Shown in pieces: positions 25,105 to 34,949 of a stretch of DNA of 64,000 nucleotides. This DNA is from Thioalkalivibrio sp. ALJT. GTDB lineage: Bacteria; Pseudomonadota; Gammaproteobacteria; Ectothiorhodospirales; Ectothiorhodospiraceae. Made by a program: the position numbers and the translations under genes. The notes under the pieces were generated by a model that saw only the letters and a program-made list of their open reading frames with translations, did no database searches and was not told the origin of the DNA. Within the stretch, counting starts at the first letter, position 1. Each line of letters opens with the position of its first letter. The stretch spans positions 1-64,000 of the forward strand of contig NZ_KB907127.1 in the NCBI RefSeq assembly GCF_000381825.1. The letters run 5' to 3'.

Positions 25105-26127
25105 GTGGGCAGCCAGGGTTCGGGCAAGGATGGCAGTCTCCCGCAGGTAATGCTGAAGTCGGAGCTGCCGGCGCACTTGATCCGGCACGCGACTCTGCGG
25201 CAGTTACAGGTGTTCGAGGCGATTGTGCGTCTGGGCAGCTTTACCCGCGCGGCGGAGGAGCTGCATCTGACCCAGCCCACGGTCTCGATCCAGATCAAGA
25301 AATTGACTACGGCGCTGGGTCTGCCGCTGTTCGAATATGTCGGACGCAAGGCCTTCCCGACCGAGGTGGGGCTGCTGCTGTATGACACCTGCCGCGAGAT
25401 GCTGGGGGCGCTCACTAACCTGGAGATGAAGCTGGCGGAAATGCACGGCCTCAAGCGCGGCCGGCTGCGCCTGGCGGTCATCACCACGGCCCAGTATTTC
25501 GCGCCCAGCATCCTGGGGCAGTTCGCGCGGCGCTATCCGGATGTGGAACTGTCGCTGGAGGTCAGCAACTTCGACCGGGTGCTGGAGCGGCTGGCCAATA
25601 ATGACGACGATCTCTACATCATCGGTCACGTGCCGGAGCGCCTGACCGATGTCGCGGTGCACCCGTTCGCGCCGAACCCGCTGGTGGTGATGGCCAATCG
25701 CGACCACCCGCTGGCCGGACGCCGCAACATCCCGCTCAGGGAACTGGAGGGGGAAACCTTCCTGATGCGCGAACCGGGCTCCGGCATCCGCGAGTCGACC
25801 CTGCGGCTGTTCGAGGAGCAGGGCATCAACCCGCCAGTGCGCATGGAGCTCGGGTCCAACGAGGCGATCAAGCATGCGGTGATCGGGGGGCTGGGTATTG
25901 CCGTGCTGTCCCTGCATACCCTCAGTGCGGAAGGCGCCGATGGTCCGGTCACGCTGCTCGATGTCGAGCACTTTCCGATCCACCGGCAGTGGCACATCGT
26001 CTACCCGAAAAAGAAGGTCCTGTCGGTGGTGGCACAGACCTTCCTCGATTTTGCGATCCAGGACGAGGCGCGCCTGCGCGCCCAGGTGGAAGACATGCTG
26101 GCCGCGTTCAAGGCGCAGGCCGCCTGA
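25105..26127 (+). CDS. cbbR: LysR-type regulator CbbR
   Basis: This 340-residue LysR-family protein has the winged helix-turn-helix at about 31-90 (LRQLQVFEAIVRLGSFTRAAEEL, LTQPTVSIQIKKL) and the periplasmic-binding-protein-like effector domain after that. Family resemblance (VGRKAFPTEVG, LAVITTAQYFAPSILGQF) and its place right after cbbO indicate CbbR, activator of Calvin-cycle genes. AGGAGG at 25094-25099, five bases before the GTG, decides the start. It is not divergent from cbbL as in many autotrophs but lies some 13 kb downstream on the same strand. Confidence 0.88.
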   Translation: MGSQGSGKDGSLPQVMLKSELPAHLIRHATLRQLQVFEAIVRLGSFTRAAEELHLTQPTVSIQIKKLTTALGLPLFEYVGRKAFPTEVGLLLYDTCREMLGALTNLEMKLAEMHGLKRGRLRLAVITTAQYFAPSILGQFARRYPDVELSLEVSNFDRVLERLANNDDDLYIIGHVPERLTDVAVHPFAPNPLVVMANRDHPLAGRRNIPLRELEGETFLMREPGSGIRESTLRLFEEQGINPPVRMELGSNEAIKHAVIGGLGIAVLSLHTLSAEGADGPVTLLDVEHFPIHRQWHIVYPKKKVLSVVAQTFLDFAIQDEARLRAQVEDMLAAFKAQAA

Positions 26128-26216
26128 CGCCCCGCTTCCTTGCATGACAGGGCCCGGACGGGGCCGTACAATTCAGCATCTATCCGGCCCTGAGGGGCCG
26201 TTGTCGGAGACACGCA

Positions 26217-26783
26217 GTGAGCACGCAGACCCGCACCCGTATCAGTGGTACCCAGTTCATCGACGCCGATGAGGCCCCGCGTTCGCGCCTGAGCCTGAGC
26301 GCATCGCACCGTGACCCGTATCACCCGGTCACCGGTACTGGCGGCGACCCGAATTTCGGCGCCATTGATACCCCGGTCAACGAGAGCTGCGTGGTCTGTG
26401 CCCCGGCTACCCGCCGCCTGGCGGAGGAACTGTTCGATGCCTGGAACGATGCCCTGCAGACTGGCGATGCATATCGCGTAACTGCACTCTATGCCGAGGA
26501 CGCCGTGCTGCTGCCGACGGTCTCGAATGTCCCGCGCACCTCTCACGCCGAGATCCAGGATTACTTCGAACATTTCCTGGAGAAGAAGCCCTTCGGCACC
26601 ATCAATTCGCGGAACGTGAAACTCGGCTGCAACAAGCTGACCGATGCCGGCACGTACACCTTCCGGGTGACCGATGGCGGCGAGACCAAGGAGGTTCCGG
26701 CTCGCTATACCTTCGTCTACGAAAACCGCGACGGCGCGTGGAAGATCGTCCACCACCACTCCTCGATGATGCCCACGGCATAG
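26217..26783 (+). CDS. Iota-class carbonic anhydrase (SgcJ/EcaC, CaMKII-AD fold) with CsoS2-like N-terminal motifs
   Basis: The last 125 or so residues of this 188-residue protein match iota-class carbonic anhydrases: LFDAWNDALQTGD, YAEDAVLLPTVSNVPR, IQDYFEHFL, GCNKLTDAGTYTF, ARYTFVY and the C-terminal HHHSSMMP. Such enzymes interconvert CO2 and bicarbonate, in some cases without metal. Bacterial members usually have an export signal, whereas this one has none. Instead, residues 1-60 are polar and disordered-looking, with ISGT at 9-12 and VTGT at 38-41, the motif type repeated in CsoS2. The GTG start follows GGAGA. It lies 89 bases after cbbR and is closed by a terminator. Catalysis and targeting are inferred; a non-catalytic SnoaL-like role is possible. 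Confidence 0.8.
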   Translation: MSTQTRTRISGTQFIDADEAPRSRLSLSASHRDPYHPVTGTGGDPNFGAIDTPVNESCVVCAPATRRLAEELFDAWNDALQTGDAYRVTALYAEDAVLLPTVSNVPRTSHAEIQDYFEHFLEKKPFGTINSRNVKLGCNKLTDAGTYTFRVTDGGETKEVPARYTFVYENRDGAWKIVHHHSSMMPTA

Positions 26784-26810
26784 GCCGGCTGGGGCATAGC
26801 GAGAACCCGG

Positions 26811-26843
26811 AAGGGCCGGGCGGGATTCCGCCCGGCCCTTCTT
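26811..26843 (+). terminator. Rho-independent terminator of the carbon-fixation block
   Basis: Perfect 13-base arms (26811-26823 and 26828-26840) enclose a GATT loop, with TT at the end of the stem and then CTT. It ends transcription from the cbbR/carbonic anhydrase genes and lies between convergent genes. Confidence 0.8.
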
Positions 26844-26862
26844 CGTTCGGGGCACAGAAAGT

Positions 26863-26889
26863 CGAAGGCCCGGCAGTGCCGGGCCTTCG
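26863..26889 (-). terminator. Stem-loop downstream of ettA
   Basis: Twelve-base arms (26863-26874 and 26878-26889) lie 19 bases beyond the ettA stop on the minus strand, with the sequence ACTTT following on that strand. This is the likely ettA terminator. Its outer edge adjoins a run of 15 G on the plus strand (26889-26903). Confidence 0.65.
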
Positions 26890-26907
26890 GGGGGGGGGGG
26901 GGGCAGA

Positions 26908-28575
<1,668 letters not shown>

Positions 28576-28763
28576 GATGCTCCTGCGACCAATGCGGTTT
28601 GAATGAGGGGCGGGCCACTAACGGCCCTTTCTGGGCCCGCACTTTACCATCCCGGCCGCCGGGAAGCGCATGACCCCATACTTGTGGCTTCCCGTGTCTG
28701 ATCGCCATGCGTGAACGTTGCAGGCAGGGTACCCTCGTCGCCAGTCAGGAAAGGGGCAGGCCT

Positions 28764-29249
28764 ATGGCTGTGCTGTCCTCCCAATTGAAGGACTGGAAAA
28801 CCATGAAGTCCAGCGTTGCGGAGTTCTGCCGGCAGACCGTTCACCGCGTGGCTGCGGATGGCGGCAGAGTGGGATGTATCGGAAAACATCGGCAGTTGTC
28901 CACCGAAGTGGGCAAGGTTCCCGGCGGCATCTACGAGCAAGCCCTTGCCGAGTTGACGCAGCGACACATTTTCGGCAAGGGTCGCGGGCGTGGCAGTTCC
29001 GTTTATATGCAAATGTCGATCGCTGAAGCCGAAGCGGGCCTGAAGCCGGAGGAGGGGTTGGAAGGGGGCGATCCTGCCCCGGATCTGATGCTGGATCAGC
29101 CGGACGGGCGGCTGGACACAACAGCCCAGGTCCGACAAAAACCGAACCAAGAACCGATCAGTCGCGACTCTCGCGGGGCAATGACCCAGTTCAGGTGCTT
29201 TCCGAACGCCACGGCGAGAAGCGTGCCATCAAAAGTCGTGTTGGCATAG
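28764..29249 (+). CDS. Hypothetical protein, possibly degenerate
   Basis: This 161-residue ORF has no family I recognise. The first 75 residues look protein-like (SSVAEFCRQTVHRVAADGG and VGKVPGGIYEQALAELTQ could form two helices of a small basic domain). The second half is Pro/Asp/Arg-rich and could be out-of-frame or untranslated. The ATG at 28764 follows a purine-rich stretch. It lies between ettA and the ATPase/TOPRIM-like pair and may be part of the same acquired island. Coding status is uncertain. Confidence 0.35.
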   Translation: MAVLSSQLKDWKTMKSSVAEFCRQTVHRVAADGGRVGCIGKHRQLSTEVGKVPGGIYEQALAELTQRHIFGKGRGRGSSVYMQMSIAEAEAGLKPEEGLEGGDPAPDLMLDQPDGRLDTTAQVRQKPNQEPISRDSRGAMTQFRCFPNATARSVPSKVVLA

Positions 29250-29589
29250 TCAATACCTTCGGTGACGGGCTTTGCCCGGCTGAGGCGGATAATAGACGAT
29301 ACCCTTGCCTTCGGCGCCCCGTACCCATTATCGAAGTTGTTGGTCTTCTTCGCCTATACCTTCGATGTCGAGACGGCCAAGGCGATCGATAACGTCAAGA
29401 GGGCCTGGCTCTACGAGTACCAATGCACACGAAACCGCTCACTGACAATCCGAAGAAGAGCGCCCGCAGAAACCAGTCGATATCCCTCACAGGTCAGCTG
29501 TATGTCGGGGTGCGGGAACCTGGAGCCAGCAGGCTCCACTTCGAAGTTCATTACTCGCTGGCAGTAATCTCACTGGATTGAGGCGCATC
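29250..29589 (+). other. Gap without a supported gene
   Basis: About 340 bases lie between the orphan ORF and the ATPase gene. An open frame at 29262-29567 gives a short segment (YPLSKLLVFFAYTFDVETAK) that looks protein-like but has no family resemblance and no clear ribosome binding site. It may be debris of a gene disrupted when the island inserted. Confidence 0.4.
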
Positions 29590-30744
29590 ATGGTAATTAC
29601 AAAACTTAAGTTAAAAAACTGGAGAAATTTTCCGCATGCTGAAATGGATCTCGGCCGAATCTCCTACGTTATCGGTCCAAACGCTTCTGGAAAATCGAAT
29701 CTGCTGGATGCCTTTCGATTCCTGCGTGATATATGCAAGGCCGACGGAGGTGGTCTGCAAAAGGCGCTGAAAGACCGGGGGGGCGTCAGGAAGGTGCGCT
29801 GCCTGCACCATCGCAGGGATCCCGAGGTGCATATCGATGTATCTCTCGCCGAGAATTTCGATCAACACACCCCCTCTTGGCGTTATGTGCTTGGTTTCAA
29901 GTCTGAAGGTAAGGGATTGCAAAGGACTTTGGTTACTGATGAGCAAGTTTGGCGTGATGGCGTCTGTATCCTGAAGCGGCCAAAGCCGGAAGAGCGCAAT
30001 GATAATCTTCAGCTTACCGAGACATACATCGAACAAACCATGGCCAATCGAGAATTCCGCGAGTTGGTCGATGTGTTTTCGGATATTACTTATCTCCATT
30101 TGGTTCCGCAACTCTTGAAATATGGTGAGCGGATTGGCGGTTATCAACTGGAGGATGATCCTTTCGGACAGGGGTTCTTGGAAAGGTTAGCGAAGACCCA
30201 GGCCAAAGCCAGAAGCGCTCGCCTTAGACGAATTGGCAAGGCGCTTAGTGTTGCAGTTCCTCAGTTTAAGGAACTACGCTTCCTTAAAGATCAAATGGGT
30301 CATCCGCATCTTGAGGCTCTGTATGAGCATCATCGCCCAAATGCTGGGTGGCAGCGCGAAGAGCATTTGTCTGATGGGACCTTGCGACTGATTGGTCTTT
30401 TGTGGTCTTTGCAAGATGGTAATGGCTTGCTGCTTCTGGAGGAGCCCGAACTGTCTCTGCATCAAGGTGTAGTTGAGCAAATACCTGTCATGATCGATCG
30501 TATTCAGCGTGGACGGAAGGGTAAGCGGCAGGTTCTGATTAGCACACACAGCCAGGCTCTTCTTAACAATCCAGGCATTGATTATAGAGGCATCGCAGTC
30601 CTGGAGCCCGGGCGAGAAGGAACGGTGATGCGTCCGGTGGAAGACGATGAGAAGCAGGCATTGGACGCGGGTCTGAGCGTTGCTGAGGTAGTATTGCCCA
30701 AGACGCGGCCGAAGGGTATTGAGCAGCTGGAGCTTTGGGGGTGA
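29590..30744 (+). CDS. AAA family ATPase (ABC/OLD-like), probable defence protein
   Basis: This 384-residue cytosolic ATPase belongs to the AAA_15/AAA_21 group related to OLD and RecF. Walker A is GPNASGKSN (29-37), an ABC-type signature lies in LSDGTLRLIGLL, Walker B is LLLLEEPELSLHQ, and a switch histidine sits in STHSQALLNN. There is no fused nuclease domain. Translation of the next gene begins at a GTG overlapping this stop by four bases, so the two are coupled. Base composition is clearly more AT-rich than the neighbours, a sign of transfer. ATPase plus small TOPRIM-like partner is an arrangement found in anti-phage systems such as AbiL- and PARIS-type pairs. Membership of a specific system is not established. 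Confidence 0.8.
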   Translation: MVITKLKLKNWRNFPHAEMDLGRISYVIGPNASGKSNLLDAFRFLRDICKADGGGLQKALKDRGGVRKVRCLHHRRDPEVHIDVSLAENFDQHTPSWRYVLGFKSEGKGLQRTLVTDEQVWRDGVCILKRPKPEERNDNLQLTETYIEQTMANREFRELVDVFSDITYLHLVPQLLKYGERIGGYQLEDDPFGQGFLERLAKTQAKARSARLRRIGKALSVAVPQFKELRFLKDQMGHPHLEALYEHHRPNAGWQREEHLSDGTLRLIGLLWSLQDGNGLLLLEEPELSLHQGVVEQIPVMIDRIQRGRKGKRQVLISTHSQALLNNPGIDYRGIAVLEPGREGTVMRPVEDDEKQALDAGLSVAEVVLPKTRPKGIEQLELWG

Positions 30745-31349
30745 CTGCACTTTTTACTGCTACGGAGGACGCGCTGAGCTCAGCGGTAGCCGGTCGGCTG
30801 GTGAAGGATTTTGGTGGCGATAGGTTTGTAGTTACTGAATTGGCAAATACTGGAGGCTCGGGATGGCTAAAAAAGCGGTTTCCTGAGTTCATCGGTTTGT
30901 CGAATAGGTGTCCGGTATTGGTTTTGACTGACCTTGATAGAAAACCATGCGCCCCGGCGTTTGCCCGCGAGTGGTTCCGGGGAGTAATTCAGCCGGATGG
31001 TCTTGTTTTTCGGATCGTGGTTAGAGAAATTGAAGCTTGGGTAATGGCCGACCGGCGCGGGTTTTCCGAGTTTTCGGGTGTTCCCGAAAGTATGGTTCCA
31101 CGTCACACGGAAGGCCTTGATGATCCCAAGCAGGCAATGTTGAATTTGATTTTCCGATATTCTCCGGGTTGGATGAAAAGGGAGATTGTTGTTGATCATG
31201 GAAGTGGTCCGAAGCAAGGGCTCGGGTACAACGCGCTTATGTGCCGCTTTGTTCGTGAGGGTTGGAATCCACAAGCAGCGGCTATGGAATCTCAGAGTTT
31301 AGAGCGGACGCGCCAGAGAATTTCGGAATTGGCAATGACTTTCCGGTAA
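30741..31349 (+). CDS. DUF4276/TOPRIM-like partner of the ATPase
   Basis: This 202-residue protein has features of a TOPRIM-type fold: an N-terminal acidic residue in TATEDALSS (Glu9), an Asp-x-Asp motif in VLVLTDLDRKP (Asp64, Asp66), and VVREIEAWVMAD (about 94-104), a segment resembling DUF4276 proteins. TOPRIM partners in two-gene defence systems often act as nucleases or toxins released by the ATPase. The GTG start overlaps the ATPase stop as GTGA. Composition is AT-rich like its partner. Family assignment is by motif recognition and remains tentative. Confidence 0.65.
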   Translation: MTALFTATEDALSSAVAGRLVKDFGGDRFVVTELANTGGSGWLKKRFPEFIGLSNRCPVLVLTDLDRKPCAPAFAREWFRGVIQPDGLVFRIVVREIEAWVMADRRGFSEFSGVPESMVPRHTEGLDDPKQAMLNLIFRYSPGWMKREIVVDHGSGPKQGLGYNALMCRFVREGWNPQAAAMESQSLERTRQRISELAMTFR

Positions 31350-31685
31350 TGTGAATATGTATTCCGGTTTTGAAGGGGCCTGGGCGTGTTGTTCGGGTTG
31401 ATGTGGTGATGTCACATAATTAGCGCGACGTCGGGAATCAGAAGGGCCGTTCCATTGGTGGGCAGGCCCTTCAGCTTGTCGACACGTTGGTCGAGAACGA
31501 GACTGGGTAACAGCCTTTCAAGCGTGGCTCCCGAGCATTCGGATGGTCAGGGTGGTTGGGAAGTCAATGCCAACGCACCCTCAGGGGTTCGCCTGATCGT
31601 GCTCGAACAGACGTCAGAGCTGCGTTTCGGTGACCGTAGGGCTTCATTGCTCGACAGCTTTGCCAGTGCCGCTGACAATGGCGCC
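31350..31685 (+). other. Gap without a supported gene
   Basis: These 336 bases separate the defence-like pair from the crcB genes; GC content rises along them. An 8-base inverted repeat with a 16-base loop (31442-31449 and 31466-31473) is present, without a T tract. I looked for a fluoride riboswitch before crcB and could not make out its conserved core. Confidence 0.5.
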
Positions 31686-32084
31686 ATGATCGCGTGGTGG
31701 GAGGGCCTGTTGCTGGTGGGAGCCGGGGGTGCGCTGGGGGGGCTGGCGCGCTTCTGGCTGTCGCAGTGGATCGACAACCGCACCGGGGGCGGCCGCTTCC
31801 CGTGGGGGACGCTGGCGGTGAATGCCTCCGGTGCGCTGCTGATCGGGCTGGCGCTGGGCTGGGCCTCGGGGCCGGCGTGGACCTCCTGGCTCTGGCTGCT
31901 GCTGGTGGTGGGGGTGCTCGGCAGCTTCACCACGGTCTCCTCGTTCAGCCTGCAGGTGGTCGGGGTCGCGGAGCAGGACGGCCTGCGCCCGGCGTTGGTC
32001 TACGTCCTGCTGACCCTGGGCGGGGGGCTGGCGCTGGTGGCCATCGGGCACGCGCTGGGCCGCCTGGCAGGGGGCGCGGCGTGA
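31686..32084 (+). CDS. crcB: Fluoride channel CrcB/Fluc, subunit 1
   Basis: This 132-residue membrane protein has four transmembrane segments and the Fluc signatures GGALGGLARFWLS, FPWGTLAVNASGALLIG (with the conserved Asn) and GVLGSFTTVSSFSLQ. It exports fluoride ions passively. I chose the ATG at 31686 because the in-frame extension to 31455 is not membrane protein sequence. The second crcB overlaps its stop by four bases, so the pair probably forms a two-gene heterodimeric channel. Confidence 0.92.
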   Translation: MIAWWEGLLLVGAGGALGGLARFWLSQWIDNRTGGGRFPWGTLAVNASGALLIGLALGWASGPAWTSWLWLLLVVGVLGSFTTVSSFSLQVVGVAEQDGLRPALVYVLLTLGGGLALVAIGHALGRLAGGAA

Positions 32085-32497
32085 CCGGGTATTCGCTACG
32101 CCTCTCGCTGTTCGTGGCGCTGGGGGCGGCCCTTGGCAGCATGGCGCGCTATGGCGTCTCCTGGACCGGGTTGCATCTGGCCGGTACCGGCTTTCCCTGG
32201 GATACGCTGGCCGTGAACGTGGCCGGATCGTGGCTGATCGGGCTGTATGCGGTGATCAGCGCGCCGGGCGGCTGCCGCCCGGCCGACCCGGTGTTCCGTC
32301 ATTTCATGCTGGCCGGTGTCTGCGGTGGTTTCACGACCTTCTCGGTGTTCAGCCTGGAGAGTCTGTGGCTGGTGCAGACCGGGGATCCGGGCCGGGCCGC
32401 GCTCTATGTCGCCGTCTCTCTGGTGTTGTGGATCGCGGGGGTGTGGCTGGGCAGCCGCATGGGACGGCGCTTGAACGCCGCGGCGGCGCAGGGTTGA
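32081..32497 (+). CDS. crcB: Fluoride channel CrcB/Fluc, subunit 2
   Basis: The second Fluc subunit has 138 residues and the blocks GAALGSMARYGVS, FPWDTLAVNVAGSWLIG and GVCGGFTTFSVFSLE. It starts at a GTG whose last bases form the TGA of the first crcB, giving tight coupling. Adjacent unequal crcB genes are known to encode heterodimers in other bacteria. Confidence 0.92.
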   Translation: MTGYSLRLSLFVALGAALGSMARYGVSWTGLHLAGTGFPWDTLAVNVAGSWLIGLYAVISAPGGCRPADPVFRHFMLAGVCGGFTTFSVFSLESLWLVQTGDPGRAALYVAVSLVLWIAGVWLGSRMGRRLNAAAAQG

Positions 32498-32574
32498 ACC
32501 CCGCGGGGCGTGAGACTGAGCGCCGTTTCACGACCCGCGCGTCGGGTGATTCCGGGGCCGCTGGCGTGGCCCGG

Positions 32575-33507
32575 TCAACGGGCCGGCGGTTCGATACGGG
32601 TCCGGCTCGGGCCCGCGTGTTCGATCCAGCCGTGGAGCATGCGCGGGGTGGTGGTGCCGGCCGCGCAGCGCCCGTTGTGGTCGATCACGATGGCCCCGCC
32701 GTAGCCCGCGAGCCGCTCCCGCAGGCGCTGCAGGCTGGCGGTCAGGGCCTCGGCGGCGCTCAGCCCTAGATATTCGATACGGTCGGCCAGTTCCCGGGCA
32801 AACACACTGCGCAGGAAATGCTCGCCATGCCCGGTCGCGGAGACGGCGGCGCTGTGGTCGTCCGCGTAGACGCCGGCACCCGGGATCGGCGAGTCCCCGA
32901 CACGACCGGGGCGCTGGCCGGTCATCCCGCCGGTGGAGGTGGCCGCGGCCAGATGGCCGTGCCGGTCGCGCGCGATCGCGCCGATAGTCCCGGGCGCGGG
33001 TTCGTCATGATCCAGTGTGACCCGGCCCTGGCACAGGGCGCGCTCCAGCTGTTCCCGCCGCTGCGGGATGATCAGGGTGTCCTCGTCCACCTGCGGCATC
33101 CCGATCTCGCGGGCGAAGCTGGCGGCGCCGTCCGCGACCAGCAGCACGTGTTCCCCGTCGTCGAGGATCGCCCGCGCCAGGCGGACCGGGTTGGCAATGC
33201 CGCGAACCGCCGCGACGGCCCCCGCAGCGAGAGCCGCGCCATCCATGATCGCGGCATCCAGTTCCACGGTCCCGTCCCGGGTCAGGGCGGCCCCGGTTCC
33301 GGCATTGAACAGCGGGTTGTCCTCGAGCCGCGCCGCGCAGTACTCCACGGTATCCAGGGCGGTATCGCCCCGCGCCAGCCGCTCGCGACCGGCCTCCAGT
33401 ACCGCGTGCAGCGCGGCATGGTAGCGGCCGGCGGTCTGTGGATGCCCGGCCTCGCGGATCTGCCCGGCGCCACCGTGGATCATCAGCGAGAAGGGTTCGG
33501 ATGGCAT
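32575..33507 (-). CDS. Isoaspartyl peptidase/L-asparaginase (Ntn-hydrolase, type 2)
   Basis: This 310-residue precursor cleaves itself into alpha and beta chains. The autocleavage site and nucleophile threonine are in PAPGTIGAIARD (about residue 172), followed by AAATSTGGMTGQRPGRVGDSPIPGAGVYA, the substrate pocket. The N-terminal MIHGGAG motif is also present. It hydrolyses isoaspartyl dipeptides and asparagine in the cytosol. I chose the ATG at 33507 for its strong GAGGAGG upstream; it overlaps the end of the BNR-repeat gene by 25 bases, so the two are cotranscribed. Confidence 0.92.
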   Translation of the reverse strand: MPSEPFSLMIHGGAGQIREAGHPQTAGRYHAALHAVLEAGRERLARGDTALDTVEYCAARLEDNPLFNAGTGAALTRDGTVELDAAIMDGAALAAGAVAAVRGIANPVRLARAILDDGEHVLLVADGAASFAREIGMPQVDEDTLIIPQRREQLERALCQGRVTLDHDEPAPGTIGAIARDRHGHLAAATSTGGMTGQRPGRVGDSPIPGAGVYADDHSAAVSATGHGEHFLRSVFARELADRIEYLGLSAAEALTASLQRLRERLAGYGGAIVIDHNGRCAAGTTTPRMLHGWIEHAGPSRTRIEPPAR

Positions 33508-34928
33508 CCGTCCTCCTCGATCTGGCCGCGGATCAGCAGGATGTCGCTGTGGCTTCCCGGGATGAAGCGGCTCTGGGCAATCGCGATCGCCCCGTGGCGG
33601 TTGACCGCCATGCGTCGTTTCAGCTGCCCCTGCAGGCCCCCGCTGTAGGGGGTATCGAGCGTGCCCGGGACCGCCTCGACAGGCCCGAACCGCGCGGACT
33701 TCAGCGGCGCGTGGGTAAATGCCAGGCCCCAGGGCCGATCGGTCGGGTGGGGATAGCGCTGCCAGACCAGATACAGACACCGGTCGTCCCGGGTCAGCGT
33801 CGGGAAGCCGCCCGGCCAGTCCTCGGCGTCGAGCCGGGTAGGCGCTGCAAAGTCCAGGCTGTCGGCATCTGCGCGACTGACATGCAGGCGGCGGAAATGC
33901 GGCTGTCGGTAGTCCTCCAGGTCGTTGGCCGGGATCGCCCCGAAGGCCAGGTGAACGACGCCGTCCGCGTCCACCACCAGCGTCGGGGCGTCGGCATGGC
34001 CCGGGTGCTCCAGCGCGGTGGCCGGTTCGGAAAAGCCGGCGTCCAGGTTGTCCGAGCGGGCGATCCGGATGTCCGCGTACGGGCTGTCACCCTCCGACCA
34101 GGCCAGCAGCACGCGACCGGACGGCGCCTGTGCAAGGGCCGGGGCGCGGGCCGGCACCGCGGCGTCCGGGTTGATGGTCACGGGTTCGGCGAAGGACGCG
34201 CCATGATCCGTGGAATAGGTGACACGCAGCGGACCCTTGTACTCGGTCCAGGCCGCGACCACCTCGCCGGTGGCCGTCAGCAGCAGGTCCAGGCTGCCAT
34301 TGTCCCAGCGCTGGGCGGTGATACGGCCCTTGCCGGCACCGTCGCGCGAACGGGACAGGTTCTGGTGTTCCCCGAACGAGCGTCCTCCGTCGCGGGAGCG
34401 GGCGTACAGGATCTCGCCGCCGTGGTCGCCGCCGGTAAACAGGATCTCCTGCCACAACAGGTGGACGTCGAAGGCGTCGGCGTCATCCGGCGCCGGTTGG
34501 ATCGCGACCCGCGGCAGCCAGGAAAAGGTGCCCGGTTCACCACTGATCCGGGTCGGTCGCTCGAAGACCGCCCGGCCGTCGCGGTCGTAGCGCTGCAGGA
34601 ACAGGGCCTGCTGCGCCTGGTCGGCCCAGACGACCAGCGCGTCGCCATGGTCATTGATCGCCACCGAGGCATCGTCGACATAGCGAAAATCCGAGGCGTT
34701 CATGCGCCAGGGCCCTCGAAAGGCCTCGCCGCGCGCAACCTCGACCGGCTCCTGCCAGGCAATCCGGGACTCGGGTGCGCCTCCCGCCAGGGCCGTTGGC
34801 CCGCACAGGGCGAGGGCGAGCGCGCACAGGGGGCCCAGTGCGGCCCCGATCGGGCGCAGCGCAGGGGGCAGGTGAACGCCGGCATCGGGGACGGGGTAGC
34901 GGGTTGCGGGTGTGTCTGTCGCGGCCAT
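33483..34928 (-). CDS. Secreted sialidase-fold (BNR-repeat) protein
   Basis: This 481-residue protein has an N-terminal hydrophobic export segment (GAALGPLCALALALCGPTALAGG, about 28-50, with a positively charged lead). A beta-propeller follows, with Asp-box-like repeats such as YARSRDGGRSFGE, YSTDHGASFAEP and ARSDNLDAGFSEP. These mark the exo-alpha-sialidase/BNR superfamily, but the catalytic Arg triad cannot be confirmed, so a non-enzymatic propeller is equally possible. It overlaps the start of the isoaspartyl peptidase gene. The function is unknown. Confidence 0.7.
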   Translation of the reverse strand: MAATDTPATRYPVPDAGVHLPPALRPIGAALGPLCALALALCGPTALAGGAPESRIAWQEPVEVARGEAFRGPWRMNASDFRYVDDASVAINDHGDALVVWADQAQQALFLQRYDRDGRAVFERPTRISGEPGTFSWLPRVAIQPAPDDADAFDVHLLWQEILFTGGDHGGEILYARSRDGGRSFGEHQNLSRSRDGAGKGRITAQRWDNGSLDLLLTATGEVVAAWTEYKGPLRVTYSTDHGASFAEPVTINPDAAVPARAPALAQAPSGRVLLAWSEGDSPYADIRIARSDNLDAGFSEPATALEHPGHADAPTLVVDADGVVHLAFGAIPANDLEDYRQPHFRRLHVSRADADSLDFAAPTRLDAEDWPGGFPTLTRDDRCLYLVWQRYPHPTDRPWGLAFTHAPLKSARFGPVEAVPGTLDTPYSGGLQGQLKRRMAVNRHGAIAIAQSRFIPGSHSDILLIRGQIEEDGCHPNPSR

Positions 34929-34949
34929 GGGTAGCCTCCCGGGCGTTTC

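Noticed and set aside
26128-26216. Sigma-70 promoter before the iota-type carbonic anhydrase gene
   Set aside because: TTGCAT and TACAAT are present but 21 bases apart, too far for a confident promoter call; readthrough from cbbR is possible.
31350-31685. Fluoride riboswitch before crcB
   Set aside because: I could not find the conserved core of the motif or its pseudoknot partners in this gap.
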